Below are positions 52,392-59,489 of a stretch of DNA of 64,000 bases, piece by piece. Source of the DNA: CAZKWG01 sp964615375 (GTDB lineage: Bacteria > Myxococcota_A > UBA796 > CAZKWG01); assembly GCA_964615375.1 (NCBI GenBank), contig CAZTOW010000006.1:124001-188000 (forward strand), in the 5' to 3' direction. A model generated the notes under the pieces. That model was not told the origin of the DNA. It saw nothing but the letters and a program-made list of their open reading frames with translations, and ran no database searches. The position numbers and the translations under genes are program-made. Positions within the stretch are counted from its first letter, which is position 1. Each line of letters opens with the position of its first letter.

Positions 52392-52998
52392 ATTGCGAGG
52401 CGCCCCGTGGCGCGTAGGGTGCTGCAACGCGCCCGAGGACTGCATCGCCGACTGGCTCGACGACTAGTTTCAATGCGCTCCGTAACGCGCAGGGTGTTGC
52501 AACACCTCCTCGACCCCACCCTGGCCTTCTGCGCCCCCTGGTTTCAATGCGCTCCGTAACGCGCAGGGTGTTGCAACGAATTCCACCGAGCCCTTGAGGG
52601 GCTCGGGATGACGGAGTTTCAATGCGCTCCGTAACGCGCAGGGTGTTGCAACTCGGGGTGATGGGGCGTCAGCAGATCGTTGATCGGGTGGGTTTCAATG
52701 CGCTCCGTAACGCGCAGGGTGTTGCAACGTCGTGGCTGATCTCACGAAGACCTGGCCGGTCAGGTTTCAATGCGCTCCGTAACGCGCAGGGTGTTGCAAC
52801 TGGTCATCCTGCCGCTCATGTTCATCATCTGCCTCATCGGCCGTTTCAATGCGCTCCGTAACGCGCAGGGTGTTGCAACCGCCACGTCGTCGCTTTAGAG
52901 GTGGGTCGCCCCATCTCGTTTCAATGCGCTCCGTAACGCGCAGGGTGTTGCAACGACATCGTGGATCCCGAGACCACGGAATTCGTCTTCTTGTTTCA
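52392..52998 (-). CRISPR. CRISPR array, leader-distal part (8 spacers), cut off by an IS
   Basis: Seven full 37-bp repeats start at 52467, 52541, 52616, 52692, 52764, 52843 and 52918; they begin GTTTCAATGCGCTCC and end GGGTGTTGCAAC. A degenerate copy at 52392-52428 (28 of 37 positions match) marks the old end. The last repeat is cut after GTTTCA (52993-52998) by the IS. Spacers are 35-42 nt. On the minus strand the repeat ends ATTGAAAC, the usual 5' handle of type I/III crRNAs, so transcription runs right to left and the leader is at the far right (56614). No cas gene is in the window. Confidence 0.95.
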
Positions 52999-53001
52999 TC
53001 T

Positions 53002-53015
53002 ATGAAGCGGCCCCC
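53002..53015 (+). repeat. Subterminal inverted repeat of the IS, right-end copy
   Basis: ATGAAGCGGCCCCC, 3 bp inside the element's right end (transposase on minus strand). Confidence 0.8.
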
Positions 53016-53260
53016 TCGTCGTCAAGGTGACGCTGGCATCAAGTTGTGCTGCCCAGTGGGTGCGCCTGAGATCCGGCAGAAAGGTATCCACCGCTGCGCC
53101 ACCAGGTGCCGCAGACAGGACACGGAGAATGGGGTCATGGGGGTCATCCAGCAGTTCAGGCAGCCGTTCGAGGGAGCAAGAGATCCGTGAGACCGTCCAT
53201 CCATCTATCCGCGCTCTGGGACGCCTCTCCGGCATCGGGCGCATCTTCGGGTCCAGGGTC

Positions 53261-53321
53261 GGGGAGTAGCCCAATCAATGCGTCGGCCTCGAGGGCCCTT
53301 GAAACACCGGGCTTACCCCCC
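53261..53321 (-). ncRNA. Candidate target-recognition loop of an IS1111 guide RNA (seekRNA/bridge RNA)
   Basis: The locus is in the right-end non-coding DNA, about 130 bp after the transposase stop, where IS1111-group guide RNAs are encoded. Read in transposase direction it can fold as an outer stem (GGGGGGTAAGCCC with GGGCTACTCCCC, one bulged A), an internal loop, and a cap hairpin (GGCC-CTCGA-GGCC). The 5' loop strand contains GTTTCAA, identical to the left half of the insertion site. The 3' loop strand contains CGCATTGA, the complement of TCAATGCG, the right half. The site is GTTTCA^ATGCGC, so both guides span the crossover. Further downstream ATAGATG (53208-53202) matches the joined-end (donor) sequence and may belong to the donor loop; that part is weak. 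Confidence 0.65.
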
Positions 53322-53452
53322 AACTCGGGATCACGGATGATGTCTTGCTGCTCGTCTCGACCCGCTAGCGATCTCGCAGCTGGTCAGGAACCTCCAGAAG
53401 GGTGAAGGGTGGAGGGCGCACGGGTGGGTGGGCGCCCGACGCACCACCGGTC

Positions 53453-54505
53453 TCAGTTGGGCGCAGGCTCCGGGTTGCGACGGCTCTGCTTGGGGAAGGG
53501 CTGGTAGTCGGTGCCACGCAGCCAGAGCGTCCACATCAGCTCGGCCATCTTGCGGGCCAGGGCCACGACCGCCTGCTTCTTCTTCTTGTTGCCTCCGCGC
53601 TTCATGAGGTTCTCCGCCCAGCGCTTCATGGCGGTGTCCTGCTTGCTGCGCAGGTGCGCCCAGGCGCCCTGCACCAGGAGGGCGCGCATGGACTTCTTTC
53701 CCCGCTTCGTGATGCCGCCTTCCATGCGCTTGCCGGCCGACTCCCGGACCATGGGCACCAGGCCCAGCGCGGCGCTGAGCTGGCTCTTCGTGGCGAAACG
53801 GGCGGTGTCCTCGACGTAGAGCAGGAAGCTGACGGCGATGTTCTCGCCGATCCCGGGGATGGCCGTCAGTCGGGCGATGAGCGCCTTGTGTTGGACCGCG
53901 AGCTGGTGCGTCTGTTCGTCGTAGTCGGCGATCTCCGCGTTGAGCGCATCCAGGGCCTTGAGCATGGGCTTGACGACGAGCGCGAGAGACCAGGTCAGCA
54001 GCTCGCTCTGGCGCACGACCTCGGGGAAATCTTCGGTCGCTGCGTGCTGGAGCGGACGTCCCTCCCCACGGAAGAAGGCTCGGACGACCCGGATGAGGTC
54101 GCTGCGTGCCGAGACCAGGGCGCTGCGCGCGGTGAGCATGCGTCGAGACGCGTCGGTCTCCTCTGTACGCACGTAGACCGGCTCGTAGAGGTTCGCCCGC
54201 CCCAGCGTCGCCAGCGTGCTCGCGTCGTGCTTGTCCGTCTTCTTCGAGCTCGTGGCGATGGCGCGGTTGCGGTTCGGATCCACCACGACCGGAAGGTGCC
54301 CCGCCGCCGCGATCAGCCGGTACAGCCAGGCCGAGGCCGTCCCCGCCTCGAAGTAGAACTTCGCCTGCTCCGGGTACGCCTCCAGGAGCGCCCCGAGCTC
54401 CGCCGCGCGCGTCGGCACCTCCCCCTTGCCCCGCTGGCAACCCGCGCCGTCGATCGCGTGCCAGACCGTGTTCTCCTTGTGAACGTCCATCCCGATGTGA
54501 AGCAT
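53453..54505 (-). CDS. IS110-family (IS1111 group) DEDD transposase
   Basis: 350 residues from ATG 54505 (LHIGMDVHKENTVWHAI); the frame upstream is open but lies in the IS left end, and GGAG is found 8-12 nt before this ATG. DEDD catalytic residues: GMDVHKEN (Asp), KFYFEAGTASAW (Glu), TSSKKTDKHDASTLATL (two Asp). The C-terminal transposase_20 domain has LTAIPGIGENIAVSFLLYVE (HhH), AALGLVPMVRESAGKRMEGG and GGITKRGKKSMRALLVQGAW with the conserved Ser region. No frameshift or stop is seen, so the enzyme looks active. IS110 enzymes are RNA-guided recombinases. Confidence 0.93.
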   Translation of the reverse strand: MLHIGMDVHKENTVWHAIDGAGCQRGKGEVPTRAAELGALLEAYPEQAKFYFEAGTASAWLYRLIAAAGHLPVVVDPNRNRAIATSSKKTDKHDASTLATLGRANLYEPVYVRTEETDASRRMLTARSALVSARSDLIRVVRAFFRGEGRPLQHAATEDFPEVVRQSELLTWSLALVVKPMLKALDALNAEIADYDEQTHQLAVQHKALIARLTAIPGIGENIAVSFLLYVEDTARFATKSQLSAALGLVPMVRESAGKRMEGGITKRGKKSMRALLVQGAWAHLRSKQDTAMKRWAENLMKRGGNKKKKQAVVALARKMAELMWTLWLRGTDYQPFPKQSRRNPEPAPN

Positions 54506-54862
54506 GTCATCCTCTCCTTTGTGGAGAGGGCCGGCCTTCTTGGAGCGCTGTACCCACACCGACTCCGTCTTTCCAGGTCGCTCACCCTCCCCACATTTCT
54601 GCCCTGCGGCGGGCTCCGGCGCCAGGGAGGGACGCGCGGCTTGATCGGCGGACATCCTCGATGACGTCGTTGCTGCCGACGTCGTCGCCCCTCCAGCGAC
54701 CGGCGTGCGACGGGCCGAAGGTCCGACGCGCGACGGTCGTGCCGGGTCCTGCGGAGCAGGCGCCGCGGGCGGAGCTGGGCTGGGGTCAGGGCTGGAGCGT
54801 GAGCTGCACATGAGAACCTCGGATGGGTGGCGGGACTGGGGTCGGGGGGCCACTTCATCCGA
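54506..54862 (-). other. Non-coding left end of the IS
   Basis: The 360-bp stretch upstream of the transposase ATG (to 54865) carries no convincing gene. It should hold the transposase promoter that is formed or strengthened when the ends join in the circular form. Confidence 0.55.
54845..54858 (-). repeat. Subterminal inverted repeat of the IS, left-end copy
   Basis: On the minus strand ATGAAGTGGCCCCC, 7 bp inside the left end; one mismatch to the other copy. Confidence 0.8.
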
Positions 54863-54865
54863 TCA

Positions 54866-56613
54866 ATGCGCTCCGTAACGCGCAGGGTGTTGCAACAGTA
54901 CATCAAGATACGTGGGAGCAGATCGATGCTCGTTTCAATGCGCTCCGTAACGCGCAGGGTGTTGCAACAAGGCCAGGTCACGGTGGTGACTGGAACGCCC
55001 GACCGGTTTCAATGCGCTCCGTAACGCGCAGGGTGTTGCAACCGGTCACCTGATCGCCCTGGAATGCTACCCCGGGGTTTCAATGCGCTCCGTAACGCGC
55101 AGGGTGTTGCAACCGCCTTCTCGACGAACGCCGACTACGTGCTGCCGGGTGTTTCAATGCGCTCCGTAACGCGCAGGGTGTTGCAACCGCTGCCACCGCT
55201 GGCGACTTCATCATCGTCTTCCGCGTTTCAATGCGCTCCGTAACGCGCAGGGTGTTGCAACCTCTGACCAAGGCCCCTAGCCTCTGCGACCAAGTCGCCA
55301 GGTTTCAATGCGCTCCGTAACGCGCAGGGTGTTGCAACACGGGCCCGCTTCCAGGGCTGGCGGACGTGGACCTCGGGTTTCAATGCGCTCCGTAACGCGC
55401 AGGGTGTTGCAACCCTGCCGCGACACGCACGTGCTCGTGGCCGACATCGGCCTGTTTCAATGCGCTCCGTAACGCGCAGGGTGTTGCAACCGTGCAGCGG
55501 ACGGGCGTCATCCTCAGCGAGGAGACGAGTTTCAATGCGCTCCGTAACGCGCAGGGTGTTGCAACACCTCCTGTCCGAGGACGAGCCCAGGAGGCGGAAG
55601 GTTTCAATGCGCTCCGTAACGCGCAGGGTGTTGCAACCCGCCGTGGGCTCGAACATCACCGTCGTCTCGGGCGCGGTTTCAATGCGCTCCGTAACGCGCA
55701 GGGTGTTGCAACGCCCGCAGGGGGCCGCCGCCCGCCACGCTCCAGCGTTTCAATGCGCTCCGTAACGCGCAGGGTGTTGCAACCGGGTGGAGCCAGCCTG
55801 GAGCAGGCGGCCGCCGCGGTTTCAATGCGCTCCGTAACGCGCAGGGTGTTGCAACGTGGCCGCCGTGCTGCTCCAGGTGTATAAGCTGGTGCGGACGAGT
55901 TTCAATGCGCTCCGTAACGCGCAGGGTGTTGCAACGAAAAGGGCAAACAAACCAAGATTCCCTTCAGCAACAGGTTTCAATGCGCTCCGTAACGCGCAGG
56001 GTGTTGCATCAACCTCACCATCCGCAACCTCCGCCGGGAGCTCGTCTCCGTTTCAATGCGCTCCGTAACGCGCAGGGTGTTGCAACAGCTAAGTTCCATC
56101 TGGAGTGTGGGTGGAAAGACAGCGGTTTCAATGCGCTCCGTAACGCGCAGGGTGTTGCAACCATCGGCCTGCCCAACTGGAGCAGCTTTTGCGGCCTGGT
56201 TTCAATGCGCTCCGTAACGCGCAGGGTGTTGCAACTCCTGTCCCTTTTGCTGCTTCTCTCCGACATCGCCACCGTTTCAATGCGCTCCGTAACGCGCAGG
56301 GTGTTGCAACTTTACCTTCCTCGTTTCCCTGACGGCTCGGGTGCTGCAGTTTCAATGCGCTCCGTAACGCGCAGGGTGTTGCAACACGGCCTGGCCAGGG
56401 ACGGGCCCTGGCTGCCGCGGTTTCAATGCGCTCCGTAACGCGCAGGGTGTTGCAACCTGGCCGCACTTCTGGCCGGCTGCGTGTCAATCCCCCTCTAGTT
56501 TCAATGCGCTCCGTAACGCGCAGGGTGTTGCAACACCGCGACAGCGACCAGGACGGCTACGGCGACTCGCAGGCCTGTTTCAATGCGCTCCGTAACGCGC
56601 AGGGTGTTGCAAC
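54866..56613 (-). CRISPR. CRISPR array, leader-proximal part (23 spacers)
   Basis: The first copy (54866-54896) is the right piece of the IS-split repeat. Twenty-three full copies follow, starting at 54932, 55006, 55077, 55151, 55225, 55302, 55377, 55454, 55529, 55601, 55676, 55747, 55819, 55899, 55974, 56050, 56125, 56199, 56274, 56349, 56420, 56498 and 56577. Repeats appear identical apart from the copy at 55974, which ends GCATC rather than GCAAC. Spacers are about 34-43 nt. The repeat can form a short TGCGC/GCGCA hairpin. Transcription is on the minus strand from the leader at 56614, so the newest spacer is 56535-56576. Confidence 0.97.
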
Positions 56614-56740
56614 TGCGGCCCTCCAGCCCTGGCTTTCCAGGCCCGCAATTTCACCCGAATTCCCCTACCCCCCGATCCATCGAATTCGTACTGTTGGATC
56701 GTCAACACCCACTAGATCTTATAGTATCCACTTTCCCAGC
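56614..56740 (-). promoter_or_regulatory. Putative CRISPR leader with promoter
   Basis: Adjacent to the newest repeat the sequence is AT-richer than the surroundings. On the minus strand TATAAG (56723-56718) is a good -10 box; the hexamer 17 nt upstream (GTGAAG) is a weak -35. The start site would lie about 100 nt from the first repeat, typical of CRISPR leaders. Confidence 0.5.
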
Positions 56741-57125
56741 CTTCACCCTTCACTCCCACCGACTCCCGAACTTTCCCCTACCTCCACGAATGATCCTGGG
56801 TTTTCACAGAGCGCTCGGGGTAGGGGATTCACCTCACCCGCAGCTCCACCATACCCCACCCCTCCCCGTGGGCACAAGGCCCCCCCAGGACATCTCGGCG
56901 CCGTGGCGCCAGCGGCGTGGAGGGCGAGGGCGTCTGCGCAGGCCGGCGGCGCGTCGAGGGCTCGACTCGGGCGCATGCGCTCCTCGAGTCTCGACCGGCC
57001 CGTGGATCCCCCCAGCCGCCCGAGATCATGGCCCGCCATCACGATCGAGGTCCGGCTGGCCAGCCGTTGCCAGGGAGCCAGGGCTCGACTATCATCGGGA
57101 TCGACTTTCATGGCATGGAGGACTT
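56741..57125. other. Intergenic region with no supported gene
   Basis: Short dyads are present (GGCGCCGTGGCGCC near 56906; GTCGAGGGCTCGAC near 56960) but no convincing ORF, RNA or terminator. A GGAGG site at 57117-57121 serves the next gene. Confidence 0.5.
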
Positions 57126-58247
57126 ATGGCTCGCGCCCGTCAGCAACAACCGGAGCTCTGTCTGCCCGAGCCCGAACCACTCCTCTGTCAGCCCGGCCCG
57201 ATGATGTCCTCCGCGGGAGGGATGGGGAACGCCGCGACGCAGGAGCTCCTCCTGGGCGGGGGTGGCGTCTGCAGCGTGGATGGAGGCGGAGGGGGAGGCG
57301 GAGGGGGAGGCGGAGGGGGAGGCGGGGGGCCCACGCAGAGCCCGCCCCAGAAGCCGCCCGATGAGCTCACCATGGAGGAGTACCTGAGGTTGATGGGCGA
57401 CATGGAGACCCGCTTCCGCACAGAGCGCACGGCGAACATGTCCTGGTGGGAGCGCAACGTCAGCTCCCCAGACCTCGGCGGAGAATTCACCAGCGGGATG
57501 CGCCAGCTCTACGGCTACGAGGGCGGTCTCTGGGAGAGCATGATCCCGGACGCCCCGGCGAGCCCGAGCTTCGACCCCAAGAAGTACCCGGAGCTGGCCC
57601 GGCTCTTCGAGACGGACGACAAGGGCAACCCGACGACCAACGGCCGCAAGGTGCGGCTGCCCAACGGCGAGCTCCTCGACCCGGGGCACCTGTTCACCGG
57701 CATCGACGCCGTGCGCTACCCGAACGAAGGCCTCGGCGTCGGCGCTTACGGCATCGACAACAAGGACGGGGCGACCTGGAGCGGAGACGTCGGCTCCGCC
57801 ATCGTCAACTACAAGGAGTCCGGCGGCAACAAGACCGCGCAGAAGTCCTTCGACGACATGTCGGGCACAGCCGACCTGCACGCCGATCTGGACGGGGTGA
57901 ACCTGGGCTACGGGTGGGACAAGAACAAGACCGCGACCGAGAACCTCAAGTCCTACTACCTGGACCCCTAGGCCACCAACACCTATACGAAGCGCTACAG
58001 CCAGTTCGCCAAGAACCGCGGCCTCGGGCTCACGGACCAGAACAAGCTGAACGGCGGGGCGGAGGACACGATCCGCGGAGAGGTGGACAGGTTCGCCGAG
58101 GCCTACTCGCGACGGAACAGCGGCAAGGCCAGCCAGCTGGGCGGGGCGGCGGGCGTGGACAATTTCACCCCGAACGACGGATACTCCAAGCCGATGACGG
58201 ACCGCTTCATCCAGTACATGAACGACGGGCTGGCGAATGAAAAGTAG
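57126..58247 (+). pseudogene. Gly-rich secreted/toxin-like protein gene interrupted by an in-frame TAG
   Basis: The frame runs from ATG 57126 to TAG 57969-57971 (281 residues), then continues in the same frame for 91 more codons to TAG 58245-58247. The second part is fluent protein (ATNTYTKRYSQFAKNRGLGL, GEVDRFAEAYSRRN, PMTDRFIQYMNDGLANEK), so one protein of about 373 residues was probably cut by a nonsense change (CCC TAG GCC). The N-terminus has SSAGGMGNAATQELLLGG, resembling the GN-x-A-x-Q-x-L-L motif of eCIS/polymorphic-toxin N-termini, and a 19-Gly run. PNGELLDPGHLFTGIDAVRY is a possible catalytic or structural motif. Two small membrane proteins follow. Function unknown. Confidence 0.65.
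57283..57335 (+). repeat. G-rich 12-bp tandem repeat coding for poly-glycine
   Basis: Tandem copies of GGAGGCGGAGGG encode a run of Gly. Consecutive G-tracts of 3-5 could form a G-quadruplex. Copy number can change in multiples of four codons. Confidence 0.75.
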
Positions 58248-58253
58248 CGCGGG

Positions 58254-58844
58254 ATGGGAGGCATGAGCCTGTACCTGGCCGCGATCGGGGTCCTGTCCGT
58301 GGCGCTGGGGCTGAGCTGGCTGGTCCTCGGGGGCGGGGGCGAGAGCCTGCGGGGGCGGCCCGCGCTGCTGCGCGGCTGGAGCCTCGGGCTCGCGGCGCTC
58401 AGCCTGCTCACGTTGGGGGTCTGTGTTGCGGCGATCCTGGACTCCCCACCGGGCCCGACCTGCGAGGACCTCGCCTGGGATCCTGGTGATCCGCCGGAGA
58501 TCGTGTGCGTCGAGGCCTCCCCCGGCGCGCTGCGCACCGCGGGCCTCCTGGGCTTCCTCTTCCAGCTCGGGCTGGCGCGGCTGCTGGCGGCGCGCCTGGC
58601 GGGCGAGGGCCGCGGCTGGCAGCCCGCGCTGGCCCTGGGGCTCAGCGTGAGCACCCTTCTCGGGGTCCTGCTCATCGGCAGCACCTACAACCCCGACCCG
58701 CTCCTCGGCCCCTTCGGCCCCTCCTTCTCCGAGGGGTGGACCGCGCTGTTCCTGGCCGGCTCGCCGCTCTGGGGCTGGCTCCCCTGCTCGCTGGGGGGGC
58801 TGCTGGGGCTGGGGCGAGCGCTGGCACGGAGGCTCAGGCCGTGA
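58254..58844 (+). CDS. Small polytopic membrane protein
   Basis: 196 residues (ATG 58254; ATG 58263 also possible). Four to five hydrophobic helices (LYLAAIGVLSVALGLSWLVL; LGLAALSLLTLGVCVAAIL; TAGLLGFLFQLGLARLLAAR; ALGLSVSTLLGVLLIG). A loop between helices 2 and 3 holds two Cys (TCEDLAWDPGDPPEIVCVEA) that may form a disulfide outside the membrane. It starts 6 nt after the interrupted gene, so it is probably co-transcribed; an immunity-like partner role is conceivable only from position. Confidence 0.65.
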   Translation: MGGMSLYLAAIGVLSVALGLSWLVLGGGGESLRGRPALLRGWSLGLAALSLLTLGVCVAAILDSPPGPTCEDLAWDPGDPPEIVCVEASPGALRTAGLLGFLFQLGLARLLAARLAGEGRGWQPALALGLSVSTLLGVLLIGSTYNPDPLLGPFGPSFSEGWTALFLAGSPLWGWLPCSLGGLLGLGRALARRLRP

Positions 58845-58898
58845 TCTGTCGAGACGACACGGGTAGGATCGGGTAGCCGCGGCGCGATAGAGATCCAG

Positions 58899-59489
58899 AT
58901 GCGCTTCCACCTCGGACCGCCCCCGTGCAGCGACGCCTTCCAGCCTGAGCTCGACCCTGCCTGGAGGCCCCTGCGCGAGCCCAACCCGGTCGCCGCGCAG
59001 GTCCTGGGCATGGTGCCCGCGGCCCTCCTGGCGAGTGTGCTCGTCCAGCTCGGGTACGCCTTCATCCCACCCGGCAGCTCCGATATCCCGGAGAGCAGCC
59101 TCGTGCAGGTGGCGCTCCTGCTCGCGCTGCTCGTCGCGCACGAGGCGGCCCACGGCCTCGCCTACCCCGACCCGCTCTCGCCCTCCACCATCGTCGGCTT
59201 CATGCCTCGGGCGATGGCGCCCTATGTGTACAGGGACATCGAGCTCTCGCGCGAGCGCTTCATGCTCATCCTGGCCGCGCCCACCCTCGCGCTGACGGTC
59301 CTGCCGACGGCGCTGGTGATCGCCGGGATCCAGAGCTGGACGCTGCTCGCAGCGGCGATCGGCAACGCGCTCCTGGCCGCCGCGGACATCCTGGGCGCGG
59401 CGATGATCGCGCACCAGATCCCCAGAGGCGCCCGCGTCCGCAACCGGGGCTGGGCGACCTGGTGGCGACCCGCCCCCCTCCCCTCATGA
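58899..59489 (+). CDS. DUF3267-like membrane zincin
   Basis: 196 residues with about four helices. LALLVAHEAAHGLAYPDPLS contains HEAAH, a zinc-metallopeptidase HExxH motif placed inside a hydrophobic segment, as in DUF3267 and site-2-protease-like families. VGFMPRAMAPYVYRDIELSR followed by ERFMLILAAPTLALTVLPTA is the usual DUF3267 continuation. The third zinc ligand is not obvious. Its end overlaps the convergent M20 gene by 6 bp. Confidence 0.7.
   Translation: MRFHLGPPPCSDAFQPELDPAWRPLREPNPVAAQVLGMVPAALLASVLVQLGYAFIPPGSSDIPESSLVQVALLLALLVAHEAAHGLAYPDPLSPSTIVGFMPRAMAPYVYRDIELSRERFMLILAAPTLALTVLPTALVIAGIQSWTLLAAAIGNALLAAADILGAAMIAHQIPRGARVRNRGWATWWRPAPLPS

Larger units (their letters stand above)
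52999..54865 (-). mobile_element. IS1111-group element (IS110 family), 1867 bp, inserted in a CRISPR repeat
   Basis: The element holds one DEDD transposase gene and long non-coding ends (454 bp on the right end, 360 bp on the left end, in transposase orientation). Subterminal inverted repeats ATGAAGCGGCCCCC (53002-53015) and GGGGGCCACTTCAT (54845-54858) match at 13 of 14 positions. They lie 3 bp (TCT) and 7 bp (CCGATCA) from the ends, the asymmetric 7/3 spacing known for the IS1111 group. Removing 52999-54865 joins GTTTCA to ATGCGCTCC and restores a perfect CRISPR repeat with no target duplication, as expected for IS110-type insertion. Confidence 0.88.

Noticed and set aside
54506..54853. A 116-codon N-terminal extension of the transposase frame.
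   Set aside because: It lies in the non-coding IS left end; the IS110 core starts LHIGMDVHKEN at 54505 and has its own ribosome site.
54859..54866. A 3-bp direct repeat TCA at both IS/CRISPR junctions that could be read as a target duplication.
   Set aside because: The IS1111 rule (7 bp and 3 bp outside the inverted repeats) places the second TCA inside the element and restores the repeat exactly; IS110-family insertion makes no duplication.
55460..56438. Open frames through the CRISPR arrays that repeat MRSVTRRVLQ or FNALRNAQGVAT.
   Set aside because: They are translations of the 37-bp repeat and spacers; no ribosome site or protein-like composition.
56743..57111. A 122-codon minus-strand frame beside the CRISPR leader.
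   Set aside because: No ribosome site, no family and low-complexity content.
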